Below, piece after piece: positions 25,959 to 34,688 of a stretch of DNA of 64,000 nucleotides (its first letter is position 1; each line of letters opens with the position of its first letter). Both the position numbers and the translations under genes were made by a program. The notes under the pieces are model-generated. The model worked only from the letters and a program-made list of their open reading frames with translations. It was not told where the DNA came from and did no database searches. This DNA comes from Sphingomonas profundi (lineage in GTDB: Bacteria > Pseudomonadota > Alphaproteobacteria > Sphingomonadales > Sphingomonadaceae): positions 3,457,501 through 3,521,500 of the forward strand of contig NZ_CP046535.1 of the NCBI RefSeq assembly GCF_009739515.1, read 5' to 3'.

Positions 25959-27263
25959 ATGGCCGTCGCGCGGCCGGACGGCTACCAGCCCGGCTTCGGC
26001 AACCACTTCGCCACAGAGGCGGTGGCCGGCGCGCTGCCGGTCGGCCGCAACAGCCCGCAGCGCGTGCCGTTCGGCCTCTATGCCGAGCAATGGTCCGGCA
26101 CCGCCTTCACCGCGCCCCGCGCGGAGAACCGCCGCTCCTGGCTCTACCGCCTGCGTCCGGCCGCGAACCATCCCGCCTTCCGGCCGTATGGGCGCGACAG
26201 CCTGATCCGCTCCGCCCCGTTCGGTGAGGTGCCGCTCTCGCCCAACCGGCTGCGCTGGGATCCGCTGCCGCTGCCCGCATCGCCCACCGACTTCGTCGAC
26301 GGCCTCGTCACCTATGCCGGCAACGGCGACGCGGCGGCGGGCGCCGGCGTCGCCGTCCACCTCTACGCGGCCACCGCGTCGATGGTCGATCGTGCCTTCT
26401 TCGATGCCGATGGCGAACTGCTGCTGGTGCCCGAGCGGGGCGCCCTGCGCATCGTGACCGAGCTGGGCGTGATCGAGGTCGCGCCGTTCCAGGTCGCCCT
26501 GCTGCCGCGCGGCCTGCGCTTCCGCGTGGAGCTGATCGACGGGCCGGCCCGCGGCTATGTCTGCGAGAATTACGGCGCGCCGTTCCGCCTGCCCGATCTC
26601 GGCCCGATCGGCTCGAACGGCCTTGCCAATCCGCGCGACTTCGAGGCGCCGGTCGCCTGGTTCGAGGATCGCGACGGCCCTCACGAGATCGTGCAGAAAT
26701 TCCAGGGCGGGCTGTGGACGACCACCCTCGGCCACTCGCCGTTCGATGTGGTCGCCTGGCACGGCAATCTCGCGCCCTGCCGCTACGATCTCGGGCGCTT
26801 CAACACGATCAACACGGTGAGCTTCGATCATCCCGATCCGTCGATCTTCACCGTGCTGACCGCACCCGGCGACACGCCCGGCACCGCCAATTGCGACTTC
26901 GTGATCTTCCCGCCGCGCTGGATGGTGGCGGAAGGCACGTTTCGCCCGCCATGGTTCCACCGCAACGTGATGAGCGAGTTCATGGGCCTGATCCACGGCA
27001 CCTACGATGCCAAGGAGGGCGGCTTCGCCCCCGGCGGCGCCTCGCTCCACAACCAGATGAGCGGGCACGGGCCGGATCGCGCGAGCTACGAGAAGGCGAT
27101 CGCCGCCGATCTCGCGCCGCACCGCATCGCCGACACGATGGCCTTCATGTTCGAGAGCCGCGCCGTGCTGCGCCCCACCGCCCATGCGACAGAGACGCCG
27201 CTCGCCCAGCTCGACTATGACGAGGTCTGGGCGGACTTCGCCAAGGCATCGCTGCCGGGCTGA
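25959..27263 (+). CDS. hmgA: Homogentisate 1,2-dioxygenase
   Basis: The 434-residue protein begins [19 protein letters not shown] after a short leader and contains the family blocks [29 protein letters not shown] and [15 protein letters not shown] with the iron ligands. It opens the homogentisate ring in tyrosine and phenylalanine breakdown. The start at 25959 has AGGAG 8 bases upstream. The next pathway enzymes (maleylacetoacetate isomerase, fumarylacetoacetase) are not adjacent; instead a convergent EthD-like gene follows. Confidence 0.95.
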   Translation: MAVARPDGYQPGFGNHFATEAVAGALPVGRNSPQRVPFGLYAEQWSGTAFTAPRAENRRSWLYRLRPAANHPAFRPYGRDSLIRSAPFGEVPLSPNRLRWDPLPLPASPTDFVDGLVTYAGNGDAAAGAGVAVHLYAATASMVDRAFFDADGELLLVPERGALRIVTELGVIEVAPFQVALLPRGLRFRVELIDGPARGYVCENYGAPFRLPDLGPIGSNGLANPRDFEAPVAWFEDRDGPHEIVQKFQGGLWTTTLGHSPFDVVAWHGNLAPCRYDLGRFNTINTVSFDHPDPSIFTVLTAPGDTPGTANCDFVIFPPRWMVAEGTFRPPWFHRNVMSEFMGLIHGTYDAKEGGFAPGGASLHNQMSGHGPDRASYEKAIAADLAPHRIADTMAFMFESRAVLRPTAHATETPLAQLDYDEVWADFAKASLPG

Positions 27264-27275
27264 TCGCGCGCCGCG

Positions 27276-27623
27276 TCAGCGCATCGGCGAGACGTGGTCC
27301 TCCACCCGCCACATGCGCGTGTAGCTTGAATCGAGAAAGTGGCGCTCGTCCTCGCGGATCTGGCGGATGATCTCGGGGTCGGCGAGGTCGCCCAGCCAGC
27401 GATCGTAGACGGCCTCGCTCTCGAAGGTCAGCTCGGTCACGACGTCGAAGTCGCTCGTCACCCCCTCGGGGTAGAGGCCGTCGGTCAGGTAGATCCGCCG
27501 ATAGCCGTAGTAGCGGCCGAGCAGCCGCTCCGCGAGAGGGACATGATGGTCCTCATAATAGCGGATGAACGCCTCGCGGCTCAGATGCGGCAGCCTCCTG
27601 ATGAACACCAGCACCTTGATCAT
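27276..27623 (-). CDS. EthD-like dimeric alpha/beta-barrel protein
   Basis: The 115-residue protein reads MIKVLVFIRRLPHLSREAF and continues IRYYEDHHVPLAERLL, with a second half VVTELTFESEAVYDRWLGD. This is the pattern of the EthD/ferredoxin-like dimeric barrel family, whose members serve as small catabolic enzymes or accessory proteins. It converges on hmgA with a 12-base gap. A role in aromatic catabolism is possible but only from neighbourhood. Confidence 0.75.
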   Translation of the reverse strand: MIKVLVFIRRLPHLSREAFIRYYEDHHVPLAERLLGRYYGYRRIYLTDGLYPEGVTSDFDVVTELTFESEAVYDRWLGDLADPEIIRQIREDERHFLDSSYTRMWRVEDHVSPMR

Positions 27624-27758
27624 CGCACCCTCCCGAACGCCCGTTCCGCTTCATCAGGCGCGGCGCGGCGGCCGCCAAGCCGCCGTTAATGCCAGTAGAG
27701 CGCGCGGCTCAGGCCGGTGCCCAGAAGGCGGAGAACAGCAGCACGCCGCCGCGCGGCA

Positions 27759-30700
27759 TCACGCCGCCGCCGCCGCCTCGTCGGCCGGCCCCGCCGGCGC
27801 GCGGCCGGCGTCGACGGCCCACTCGCCCAGCGTGACATAGTCGGTCTTGCCGGTGCCGAGCACGGGGATCGCCGCCACCACCCGCACGTCGCGCGGCAGC
27901 GCCAGCTCGGCCACGCCGTTCGCCCGGCCCCAGGCGCCGAGCGGCCCGGCAGCGGCGTCGGGCCGGGTGGTGAACAGCACCAGCTGCTCGCCCTTGCGCG
28001 GATCAGGCCGCGTCACCACTGCGTGGGCGGCATCCGGCCACAGGCTCGCGGCATAGCCCTCCACCGCCGGCAGCGAGACCATCTCGCCGCCGATCTTGGC
28101 GAACCGCTTGGCGCGCCCGCGAATGGTGACGAAGCCTTCGCCGTCCAGCTGCACGATGTCGCCGCTGTCGTGCCAGCCTTCGGCCGGTGGCTGCAGCCGG
28201 CCCGGCGCATCCACCTTGTAATAGCCGGCCATCACGTTCGGCCCGCGGATCGCCAGCCGGCCGACCGTGCCGCCCTCGTCGTCGATGCCGGGCACCGGCT
28301 CCAGCCGTGCCTCAATCGCCGGCATCAGCCGGCCGACCGATCCCGCGCGATAGTGCATCGGCGTGTTGACGGCGATCACCGGCCCCGCCTCGGTCGCGCC
28401 ATAGCCCTCGAAGATGCGCAGGCCGAAGCGCTCGGCATAGGTCGTCCGGGTCGTGTCGCGCACCTTCTCGGCGCCGGCGAAGATGTAGCGCACGCTGTAG
28501 AAATCGTACGGATGCGCCATGCGCGCATAGCCGGCCAGGAAGGTATCGGTGCCGAACAGGATCGTCGCGTTCGCATCATAGGCCATCGCCGGCACGATCC
28601 GGTAGTGCAGCGGGCTCGGGTACAGCAACGTCCTGATGCCGTTCAGCACGGGCAGCAAGGTGCCGCCGGTCAGGCCGAAGCTGTGGAACACCGGCAGCGC
28701 GTTCAGCACGATGTCGGTCGGGTTGAAGTCGATCCGCGCGGCCAGTTGCAGGCAGTTGGCCAGCAGGTTGCGGTGGCTCAGCGCCACGCCCTTCGGCAAC
28801 CCCTCCGATCCGGAGGTGAACAGGATCACCGCCGGCGCATCGGGCGAGAGACGCAGCCGCCCGTGCGCCGCTCGCGCGAAACGGGCCGCCACCAGCGCGC
28901 GCAGCCTGGCGAACAGGCCGATCTCCGCCGCCAGATCCTCCAGATACACGATCCGCCGCGCGCGCCCCAGCGCCGCCACCAGATCGCCGAGCTTCGCCTG
29001 CTCCACAAAGGCGCGCGCCGTCACGATCGTGTTGATCTCGGCGGCGGTGCAGGCCGCCTCGATGTTGGCGGCGCCGGCCGTGTAGTTCAGCATCGCCGGC
29101 ACGCGGCCGCCGGCCTGCAACGCGAAGAAGGTCGCCACCACGCCGTTCACGTTGGGCATCAGCACGCCCACCGCCTCCCCCGCCGCCGTCCGCCGGGCGA
29201 GCGCCCGGCCGAGCGCGAGCGAACCCGTCACCAGCCGCCCGTAGGAGAGCGGCACGCGCTTCACGTCTTCTACCACCTTCGCGTCGCGGCCGTGCAGGTC
29301 GGCGGCGTCCAGCAGCGCCGTGAACAGCGTGCGGCCGGTGTCGGAGGTGGCGAAGATCATCGCGCTCATCTCGTCGTACAGCCGCCGTCCGGCGATCGCC
29401 CGCCGCTCCCGCGCGGACATTGCGCCCTTGATGGCGAAGCGGCGCGGCGGCAGCACCGTCAGCCTTATCTTGGGGAACCACCGCGTCCGCACCTTGCCGC
29501 CCAGCCGCGAGAAGGGGGTGAACTGCGCGCCGTCGATCCGCACCGGGATGATCGGCGCGTCGGCCTTGTCGGCCACCATGCCGGGTCCGTCGAACACCTT
29601 CATCAAGGCGCCGGTCACGGTGATCCGCCCCTCCGGGAAGATCACCAGCGTGCGGCCCTCGCGCACCGCGCGCACCATGGCCTTGGCGGACATCGGGTTG
29701 GTCGGATCGACCGGGAACACGTCGAACAGCTTCAGGAACGGCCGCAGCCACCATGCCTCGGCGATGCGGGTGTGCACCGCGAACGTGGGCTTGCCGGGCA
29801 GGAAGGCGCCCAGCAGCACGCCATCCAGGAAGGAGACGTGGTTGACCACCACCACCGCGCGGCTGCCGGCTGCCGGCATGTTCTCGGCGCCGGTCAGCTC
29901 CACGCGGTAGAGCAGTTGCAAGGTCATGCGGATCAGCGCCTTGAACACCGTTTCCGGCAGCAGCACGCAGGCGACCAGCGCCACCGCCAGTCCCAGCACG
30001 CCCAGCACGACGAACAGGGTGGCCGAACCCGCGCCACCGCCCAGGATCACCGCGACGACCAGCGAGACGCCCACCATGCCGATGGCGTTGACGATGTTGT
30101 TCGCCGCGATGTCGCGCGATCGGTTGGCCGGATCGCCGAGCGTCTGGAGCAGGGCGTAGAGCGGCACGATGAACACGCCGCCCGCAATGGCGATCACCAG
30201 CAGATCGACCACGAGGTGCCAGCTGCCGGCGCTGCGCAGGAAGCCGCCGATGTCAACGGTGGCGGCCGCCGGCGCCAGCCCCGCCACGGTGAAGCCCAGA
30301 TCGATCGTGGCGCCCGCCATCACCAGCGCCGCCGCCGGCACGTAGCGCGCCGAGATCTCGCCCGCCAGCAGCCGGCCGACGAGCAGCGAGCCGATCGCGA
30401 CGCCGACCGAGAACAGGCCGAGGAACAGCGCGCCCACATCCTGCCCGGCGTTCAGATGGCCGACCAGCGGCACGAACTGCTGGGTGAGCACGGCGCCGAG
30501 CGAGAAGAACCAGGTGATGCCCAGGATGACGAGGAACAGCGATCGGCGGGCGGCCGCGCCGCGCACGATCGCCAGGGTGGATCGCACCGGGTTGGGGTCG
30601 ATCGCGGCACGATCCGCGGCGGGCGGCGCGGCGGGGATGAACAGGCTCGCCGCCAGTCCGATCGCGGCCACGCCCAGCATCGCCCAGATCGCCTGTGACG

Positions 30701-31208
30701 GCGCCAGCAGCCCGCCGGCGAGCTGGCCGGAGAGGATCGCCAGGAAGGTGCCCGCCTCGATCAGGCCGGTGCCGCCCATCAGCTCGGCCGGCGCCAGATG
30801 CTGCGGCAGCAGCGCGTATTTCACCGGGCCGAACACCGTGGAGTGGGTGCCCATGGCGAACAGTGTGACGAACAGCAGCGGCAGCGATCCGCTGGCGATG
30901 GCGGCGGCGCCCACCGCCATGATCGCCACCTCGGCGACCTTCACCAGCCGCGCGATCCGCGCCTTGTCGGTCGCGTCGGCCAGCTGGCCGGAGACGGACG
31001 AGAACAGGAAGTAGGGCAGGATGAAGACGCCGCCGGCGATCACCGCCACCATCGCCGCGCGGTCCGCATCGCCGGCGAACAGGCGGAACGACACGAGGAA
31101 CAGCATCGCCGAGCGATAGAGATTGTCGTTGAACGCGCCCAAGAACTGGGTGGCGAACAGCGGCAGGAAGCGGCGGCGGGCGAGCAGGCTGAGGTTCGGC
31201 GCGGTCAT
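27759..31208 (-). CDS. Fused MFS transporter / PlsC acyltransferase / AMP-binding ligase (Aas-LplT type)
   Basis: The 1149-residue protein joins three domains. Residues about 1-420 form an MFS-type transporter (FLGAFNDNLYRSAML, GTHSTVFGPVKYALLPQ), as in LplT. Residues about 430-620 are a PlsC acyltransferase with NHVSFLDG (HX4D) and FPEGRITVTG. The rest is an adenylate-forming domain with LFTSGSEGLPKGVALSH, EGYGATEAGP and GTGKTDY. In enterobacteria LplT and Aas import lysophospholipids and re-acylate them; here all steps are in one chain. It is divergent from a TetR gene with tandem palindromes between. Confidence 0.88.
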   Translation of the reverse strand: MTAPNLSLLARRRFLPLFATQFLGAFNDNLYRSAMLFLVSFRLFAGDADRAAMVAVIAGGVFILPYFLFSSVSGQLADATDKARIARLVKVAEVAIMAVGAAAIASGSLPLLFVTLFAMGTHSTVFGPVKYALLPQHLAPAELMGGTGLIEAGTFLAILSGQLAGGLLAPSQAIWAMLGVAAIGLAASLFIPAAPPAADRAAIDPNPVRSTLAIVRGAAARRSLFLVILGITWFFSLGAVLTQQFVPLVGHLNAGQDVGALFLGLFSVGVAIGSLLVGRLLAGEISARYVPAAALVMAGATIDLGFTVAGLAPAAATVDIGGFLRSAGSWHLVVDLLVIAIAGGVFIVPLYALLQTLGDPANRSRDIAANNIVNAIGMVGVSLVVAVILGGGAGSATLFVVLGVLGLAVALVACVLLPETVFKALIRMTLQLLYRVELTGAENMPAAGSRAVVVVNHVSFLDGVLLGAFLPGKPTFAVHTRIAEAWWLRPFLKLFDVFPVDPTNPMSAKAMVRAVREGRTLVIFPEGRITVTGALMKVFDGPGMVADKADAPIIPVRIDGAQFTPFSRLGGKVRTRWFPKIRLTVLPPRRFAIKGAMSARERRAIAGRRLYDEMSAMIFATSDTGRTLFTALLDAADLHGRDAKVVEDVKRVPLSYGRLVTGSLALGRALARRTAAGEAVGVLMPNVNGVVATFFALQAGGRVPAMLNYTAGAANIEAACTAAEINTIVTARAFVEQAKLGDLVAALGRARRIVYLEDLAAEIGLFARLRALVAARFARAAHGRLRLSPDAPAVILFTSGSEGLPKGVALSHRNLLANCLQLAARIDFNPTDIVLNALPVFHSFGLTGGTLLPVLNGIRTLLYPSPLHYRIVPAMAYDANATILFGTDTFLAGYARMAHPYDFYSVRYIFAGAEKVRDTTRTTYAERFGLRIFEGYGATEAGPVIAVNTPMHYRAGSVGRLMPAIEARLEPVPGIDDEGGTVGRLAIRGPNVMAGYYKVDAPGRLQPPAEGWHDSGDIVQLDGEGFVTIRGRAKRFAKIGGEMVSLPAVEGYAASLWPDAAHAVVTRPDPRKGEQLVLFTTRPDAAAGPLGAWGRANGVAELALPRDVRVVAAIPVLGTGKTDYVTLGEWAVDAGRAPAGPADEAAAAA

Positions 31209-31326
31209 GCCCCTTCCCCTGCCACATAAAGATTAATCCACGGTCCCGCGACCGGGCCGTCCGTAGCGGCAGAAACAGGCATGGCACGACTCCCCGGAGC
31301 TTGCGAGGCGTGGCGTAGCGCGATAC

Positions 31327-31361
31327 TGAGCATCGTTCAATTGTTTTCTGAACATCGCTCA
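31327..31361. promoter_or_regulatory. Tandem palindromic operators between the Aas-type gene and tetR
   Basis: TGAGCATCGTTCA (31327-31339) and TGAACATCGCTCA (31349-31361) are two copies of the palindrome TGARC-ATC-GYTCA, each followed by AATT. Their centres are 22 bases apart, two helical turns. They lie in the 176-base gap between the divergent acyltransferase fusion (start 31208) and the TetR gene (start 31385), a typical place for a TetR dimer pair to bind. Binding is inferred. Confidence 0.55.
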
Positions 31362-31384
31362 ATTAATGCGAGGGGGAATGTCTC

Positions 31385-31981
31385 GTGGGCCGCCGATCCG
31401 ATCACAGCCGCGCCGATCTGGAGGCGCTGATCGTCGCCGAGGCGCATCGCCACATGGCGGAGGTGGGCTTCGCCCGCTTCTCCGCGCGGGAGGTGGCGAA
31501 GCGGATCGGCTACTCGGTCGGCACGCTCTACAACGTGTTCGGCAGCCTCAACCGCCTGCTGCTGGCGGTGAACGCCCGCACCCTGACGCTCTGGACCGAG
31601 GCGATCGAGGCAGCGCTGGCGGCCGCGCCGGACGATCGCCTCGCCACGCTCGTCGCCAGCTACTTCGCCTTTGCCGAGGCGCACCCGCAGAGCTGGTCGG
31701 CGATCTACGCGCACCGCTCGCCGCCGGGCGAGACCCTGCCGGAGTGGTACGCCCGCGCCCTCGCCCGCCTGCTCGGGCTCGTCGATGGCGAGGTGGCGGC
31801 GGCGCTGCCCCCGCATCGGCGCGGCGAGGCGGCGCGACTCGCCCGCTCGCTGCTCGCGACCGTGCACGGCCACTGCACCTTCGCGATCGACGGCACCTTC
31901 GCGCTGCTCGGCGAGCGCGATCCGATGGACGCCGTGCTCGCGCGGATCAGGGAGGCGATCGCCGGGCCGGCCGCCTCATAG
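31385..31981 (+). CDS. TetR/AcrR-family regulator, divergent from the Aas-type fusion
   Basis: The 198-residue protein has an N-terminal helix-turn-helix (GFARFSAREVAKRIGYSVGTLYNVFGS) and a helical ligand-binding C-terminal part. It starts with GTG, preceded by AGGGGG about 9 bases upstream. By position it probably controls itself and the lipid re-acylation fusion through the tandem palindromes at 31327-31361. A fatty-acyl ligand would fit but is only a guess. Confidence 0.85.
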   Translation: MGRRSDHSRADLEALIVAEAHRHMAEVGFARFSAREVAKRIGYSVGTLYNVFGSLNRLLLAVNARTLTLWTEAIEAALAAAPDDRLATLVASYFAFAEAHPQSWSAIYAHRSPPGETLPEWYARALARLLGLVDGEVAAALPPHRRGEAARLARSLLATVHGHCTFAIDGTFALLGERDPMDAVLARIREAIAGPAAS

Positions 31982-32019
31982 GGCCGGCCGGGGCTGGACG
32001 CCGCGCCCCGCGCCACTAT

Positions 32020-32033
32020 ATACCGCTTGGTAT
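32020..32033. promoter_or_regulatory. Operator 1 of the RND-linked TetR
   Basis: ATACCGCTTGGTAT forms a 10-base palindromic frame (ATACC...GGTAT) that overlaps both a TATATA -10-like element (32017-32022) and the ATG at 32032. The same motif recurs at 32648 and 32695. Its position suggests autorepression of the TetR gene. Confidence 0.7.
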
Positions 32034-32646
32034 GGATAGCGTCGACACCCTGCCCGCCCCGAAAGGCCGCCCGCGCGAGTTCTGCGTCGATGCCGCCCTG
32101 GCGGCGGCCTTGCGCGTGTTCTGGCGCAACGGCTACGAAGCCGCCTCCATGGCGGAACTCACCGCCGAGATGGGGATCACCAAGCCGAGCCTCTACGCCG
32201 CCTTCGGCAACAAGGAGGCGCTGTTCCACAAGGCGCTCGATCTCTACGAGCGCGAGAAGCTCGCCTACATGATGTCCGCGCTGGATGCGCCCACCGCGCG
32301 CGGCGTGGCCGAGCGGCTGCTGCGCGGCGCGCTCGGCATGCAGACCAGCACCTGCGATCCGAAGGGCTGCCTCAGCGTCATCAGCGTGGGCGCGTGCGGG
32401 CCGGAGGCGGAGGGGATCAAGGCCGAGGTGATCAAGCGGCGCGCGTCCTCGCTAGCCGCGCTCGTCCGCCGCTTCGAGGAGGCGGAGGCCGCCGGCGAGC
32501 TGCCGGCGGGGATCGATGCCGCCGCGCTCGCCCAGTATCTGCTCACGATAACGCAGGGCCTGGCCGTGCAGGGCGGCGCCGGCGCATCGTGCGACGATCT
32601 CAAGCGGCTTGTCGACACCAGCCTGGCGGTCTGGCCGACAAAATAA
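32032..32646 (+). CDS. TetR-family repressor of the RND efflux operon
   Basis: The 204-residue protein begins MDSVDTLPAPKGRPREFCVD and has a classical TetR HTH (ASMAELTAEMGITKPSLYAAFGNKEALFHKAL), with Cys-rich segments TSTCDPKGCLS and SVGACGPE in the ligand domain. It lies directly before the efflux operon on the same strand. The ATG overlaps operator 1 and the likely transcription start, so the message is probably leaderless. An open frame reaching back to 31366 is a by-product of the preceding gene. Confidence 0.88.
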   Translation: MDSVDTLPAPKGRPREFCVDAALAAALRVFWRNGYEAASMAELTAEMGITKPSLYAAFGNKEALFHKALDLYEREKLAYMMSALDAPTARGVAERLLRGALGMQTSTCDPKGCLSVISVGACGPEAEGIKAEVIKRRASSLAALVRRFEEAEAAGELPAGIDAAALAQYLLTITQGLAVQGGAGASCDDLKRLVDTSLAVWPTK

Positions 32647-32647
32647 T

Positions 32648-32708
32648 TACCAAGCGGTACAGAAGCTGGTTGACGCGATGAACGCCAGCTTTATATACCG
32701 CCTGGTAT
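32648..32708 (+). promoter_or_regulatory. Promoter and operators 2 and 3 of the RND efflux operon
   Basis: A good promoter is visible: TTGACG (32670-32675), 16-base spacer, TATATA (32692-32697). Operator 3, ATACCGCCTGGTAT (32695-32708), covers the -10. Operator 2, TACCAAGCGGTA (32648-32659), lies just upstream of the -35, 48 bases from operator 3. Both match operator 1 at 32020. This arrangement predicts repression of the efflux operon by the TetR protein encoded at 32032. Confidence 0.75.
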
Positions 32709-32934
32709 CGAAGCTCCCCGCTCAGGTTCGGCGGAGCAGCGGGGAAATGCCCATGACCGGGACGATCACCTGAGCCCACGCGGAAGGCCCGCACCTTCCG
32801 CCCTCTCGCCTTCGTGGAAAAGCTGCGGCGCCCCGGCATCGCAGGCGTCTCCGCACATCTCTTCGCGATCCGTTGCACGCCGCAGGCCATTCGCCGGCGG
32901 GGCGGATGCGCGCCCGCGCCAAAGGGGATCATCC
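32709..32934 (+). promoter_or_regulatory. Structured 5' leader of the RND operon
   Basis: About 225 bases lie between the promoter and the first gene. Two hairpins are visible: CCCCGC/GCGGGG (32716-32721 with 32739-32744) and a perfect GCGGAAGG/CCTTCCGC stem (32780-32801, loop CCCGCA). A tiny frame of 8 codons (MPMTGTIT, 32747-32773) follows GCGGGG. None matches a riboswitch I know. A post-transcriptional role is possible. Confidence 0.35.
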
Positions 32935-33327
32935 ATGGCCTATCTCGATTCAGACACGCTGTTCGCCGCCGCCGCCACCCGCGCCATCGCCGCGCCGCAG
33001 GCGGTGCCCGCCGCCTTCTCCGCCCTGGAATGGAGCGTCATCGCGCTGGCCCGCAACGAATCGCTCGGCAGCCTCAGCCAGCCCGGCCGCATGTCGCGCG
33101 CCGTCCGCAGCCTGTTCGGTCTCGGTGAGGCCTCGCCGCTCGCCGATCCCCGGCTGGAGGCGCTACGGCGGATGGCGGTGTGGGCGTGGCATCGCGGCTT
33201 CGCCGTGCCGCTGTCCGAGATCGACCGCTTCCTCGCCGCCGGCTTCACCGAGGCGGATATCGAGACGCTCGTCGTCAGCGTCACCGGCATCCGCGTCGGC
33301 CGGCGCGAGCGGAGCCTCGCCGCATGA
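32935..33327 (+). CDS. Unknown 130-residue protein, first gene of the RND operon
   Basis: I do not recognise this protein. It has no signal peptide or membrane helix and is predicted mainly helical (MAYLDSDTLFAAAATRAIAA, ALEWSVIALARNESLGSL, MAVWAWHRGFAVPLSEIDRF, FLAAGFTEADIETLV). Its stop overlaps the ATG of the membrane-fusion protein gene (ATGA at 33324), so it is translationally coupled to the pump. AAAGGGGATC precedes the ATG. It may be a cytoplasmic accessory or regulator of the pump. Confidence 0.7.
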   Translation: MAYLDSDTLFAAAATRAIAAPQAVPAAFSALEWSVIALARNESLGSLSQPGRMSRAVRSLFGLGEASPLADPRLEALRRMAVWAWHRGFAVPLSEIDRFLAAGFTEADIETLVVSVTGIRVGRRERSLAA

Positions 33328-34604
33328 ACATGGTCACGACCATCGAGCGACCGGACGAGCAGCGTTCGGCGCCACAGGCGCAGCGCCATCGACGTCCGCT
33401 CTGGCAGCGGGGCGGCGTCATCCTGGTGCCCGCTCTACTGCTCGCCGCTGGCGGCATGAAGCTGCTCGATCGGCCCGAGGCGGCCCACGCCGCGCCGCCG
33501 CCACCGGCAGTGACGGTCGCGACGCCGCTGGTGCGCGAGGTGAGCGAGTGGGACGATTATGTCGGCCGCTTCGCCCCCAGCCGCACGGTCGAGATCCGCC
33601 CGCGCGTGGCGGGCGAAGTCACCGGCGTCCACTTCCGCGATGGCGAGATCGTGCGGCCGGGGCAGCTGCTCTTCACCATCGATGCCCGCCCCTTCGCCGC
33701 CGCTTTGGCGGAAGCGCGGGCCAACGCCGCCAGCGCCGCCAGCACCCTCGCCCTCGCCCGCACCGATCTGGCCCGGGCGGAACGGCTGATCGCCGACGAG
33801 GCGGTTTCCGCCGGAGAGGTGGATGCGCTGCGCGGCCGACTGAAGGCCGCACAGGCCGCCGTCGCGGCGGCGGACGCGCGGGTGCGGGCGCGGGCGCTCG
33901 ATCTCTCCTTCACCCGGGTGCGCGCGCCGATCGGCGGCCGCATCTCCGATCGCCGGGTCGATGCCGGCAACCAGGTGGCGGGCGGCGAGGGCACCGGCGG
34001 CACGGTGCTGACGACGATCAACGCGCTCGATCCGATCTACTTCACCTTCGACGGGTCGGAGGCGCTCTACCTGAAGGCGCAGCGCGCGCGACAGCCGGGC
34101 GCCGCCCCCGCCGCCGTCGAGATCCGCCTGCAGGACGAAACCGCGCACCGCTGGAAGGGCCGGCTCGACTTCACCGACAACGGGCTCGATCAGCGATCCG
34201 GCACCATCCGCGGCCGGGCGGTGCTGGCCAACCCGGACTATTTCCTCACCCCCGGCCTGTTCGGCAACATGCGGCTGGCGAGCGCGGGCAAGGCGAAGGC
34301 CATGCTGGTGCCTGACGAGGCGGTGATGACCGATCAGGCACGCAAGGTGCTGCTCACGGTGGATGCCGCGAACGTCGTCACGGCGCGGCCGGTGGAGCTC
34401 GGCCCGGTGGTGGACGGACTCCGCATCGTCCGCTCGGGCATCGGCCCGGCCGATCGCGTCGTGGTTGAAGGCGTGCAGATGGCGACGGCCGGCGCGAAGG
34501 TTTCGCCGCACCCCGGCCGCATCGCCGCCCGCGCCGCCACGGCGCCGGCGGTCGCCATGGCCGCCCCGCCGATCGCCGGCGAAGCGACGCTCGCCGCCAA
34601 CTGA
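33324..34604 (+). CDS. RND efflux periplasmic adaptor (membrane fusion protein)
   Basis: The 426-residue protein has an N-terminal membrane segment (GGVILVPALLLAAGG) and the lipoyl/hairpin pattern of MexA/AcrA-type adaptors. It shows PRVAGEVTGVHFRDGEIVRPGQLLFTID, a helical hairpin rich in alanine, LDLSFTRVRAPIGGRISDRRVDAGNQV, and LVPDEAVMTD in the beta-barrel. It links the inner-membrane pump to the outer-membrane channel encoded next. It overlaps the upstream unknown gene by four bases and is followed after 84 bases by the pump. Confidence 0.93.
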   Translation: MNMVTTIERPDEQRSAPQAQRHRRPLWQRGGVILVPALLLAAGGMKLLDRPEAAHAAPPPPAVTVATPLVREVSEWDDYVGRFAPSRTVEIRPRVAGEVTGVHFRDGEIVRPGQLLFTIDARPFAAALAEARANAASAASTLALARTDLARAERLIADEAVSAGEVDALRGRLKAAQAAVAAADARVRARALDLSFTRVRAPIGGRISDRRVDAGNQVAGGEGTGGTVLTTINALDPIYFTFDGSEALYLKAQRARQPGAAPAAVEIRLQDETAHRWKGRLDFTDNGLDQRSGTIRGRAVLANPDYFLTPGLFGNMRLASAGKAKAMLVPDEAVMTDQARKVLLTVDAANVVTARPVELGPVVDGLRIVRSGIGPADRVVVEGVQMATAGAKVSPHPGRIAARAATAPAVAMAAPPIAGEATLAAN

Positions 34605-34688
34605 CCGGCCCCGGCCGGTTCCTGCACCCCGCCCAGCCCCGCGCCGGGCGGCGGAGCCCCGCGCCTTCCGCTTTCGAGGATCATCGCC

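Noticed and set aside
27717-30698. 993-codon plus-strand frame opposite the Aas-type fusion
   Set aside because: Composition is that of an antisense shadow (His/Arg/Gln-rich) and the other strand has intact domain motifs.
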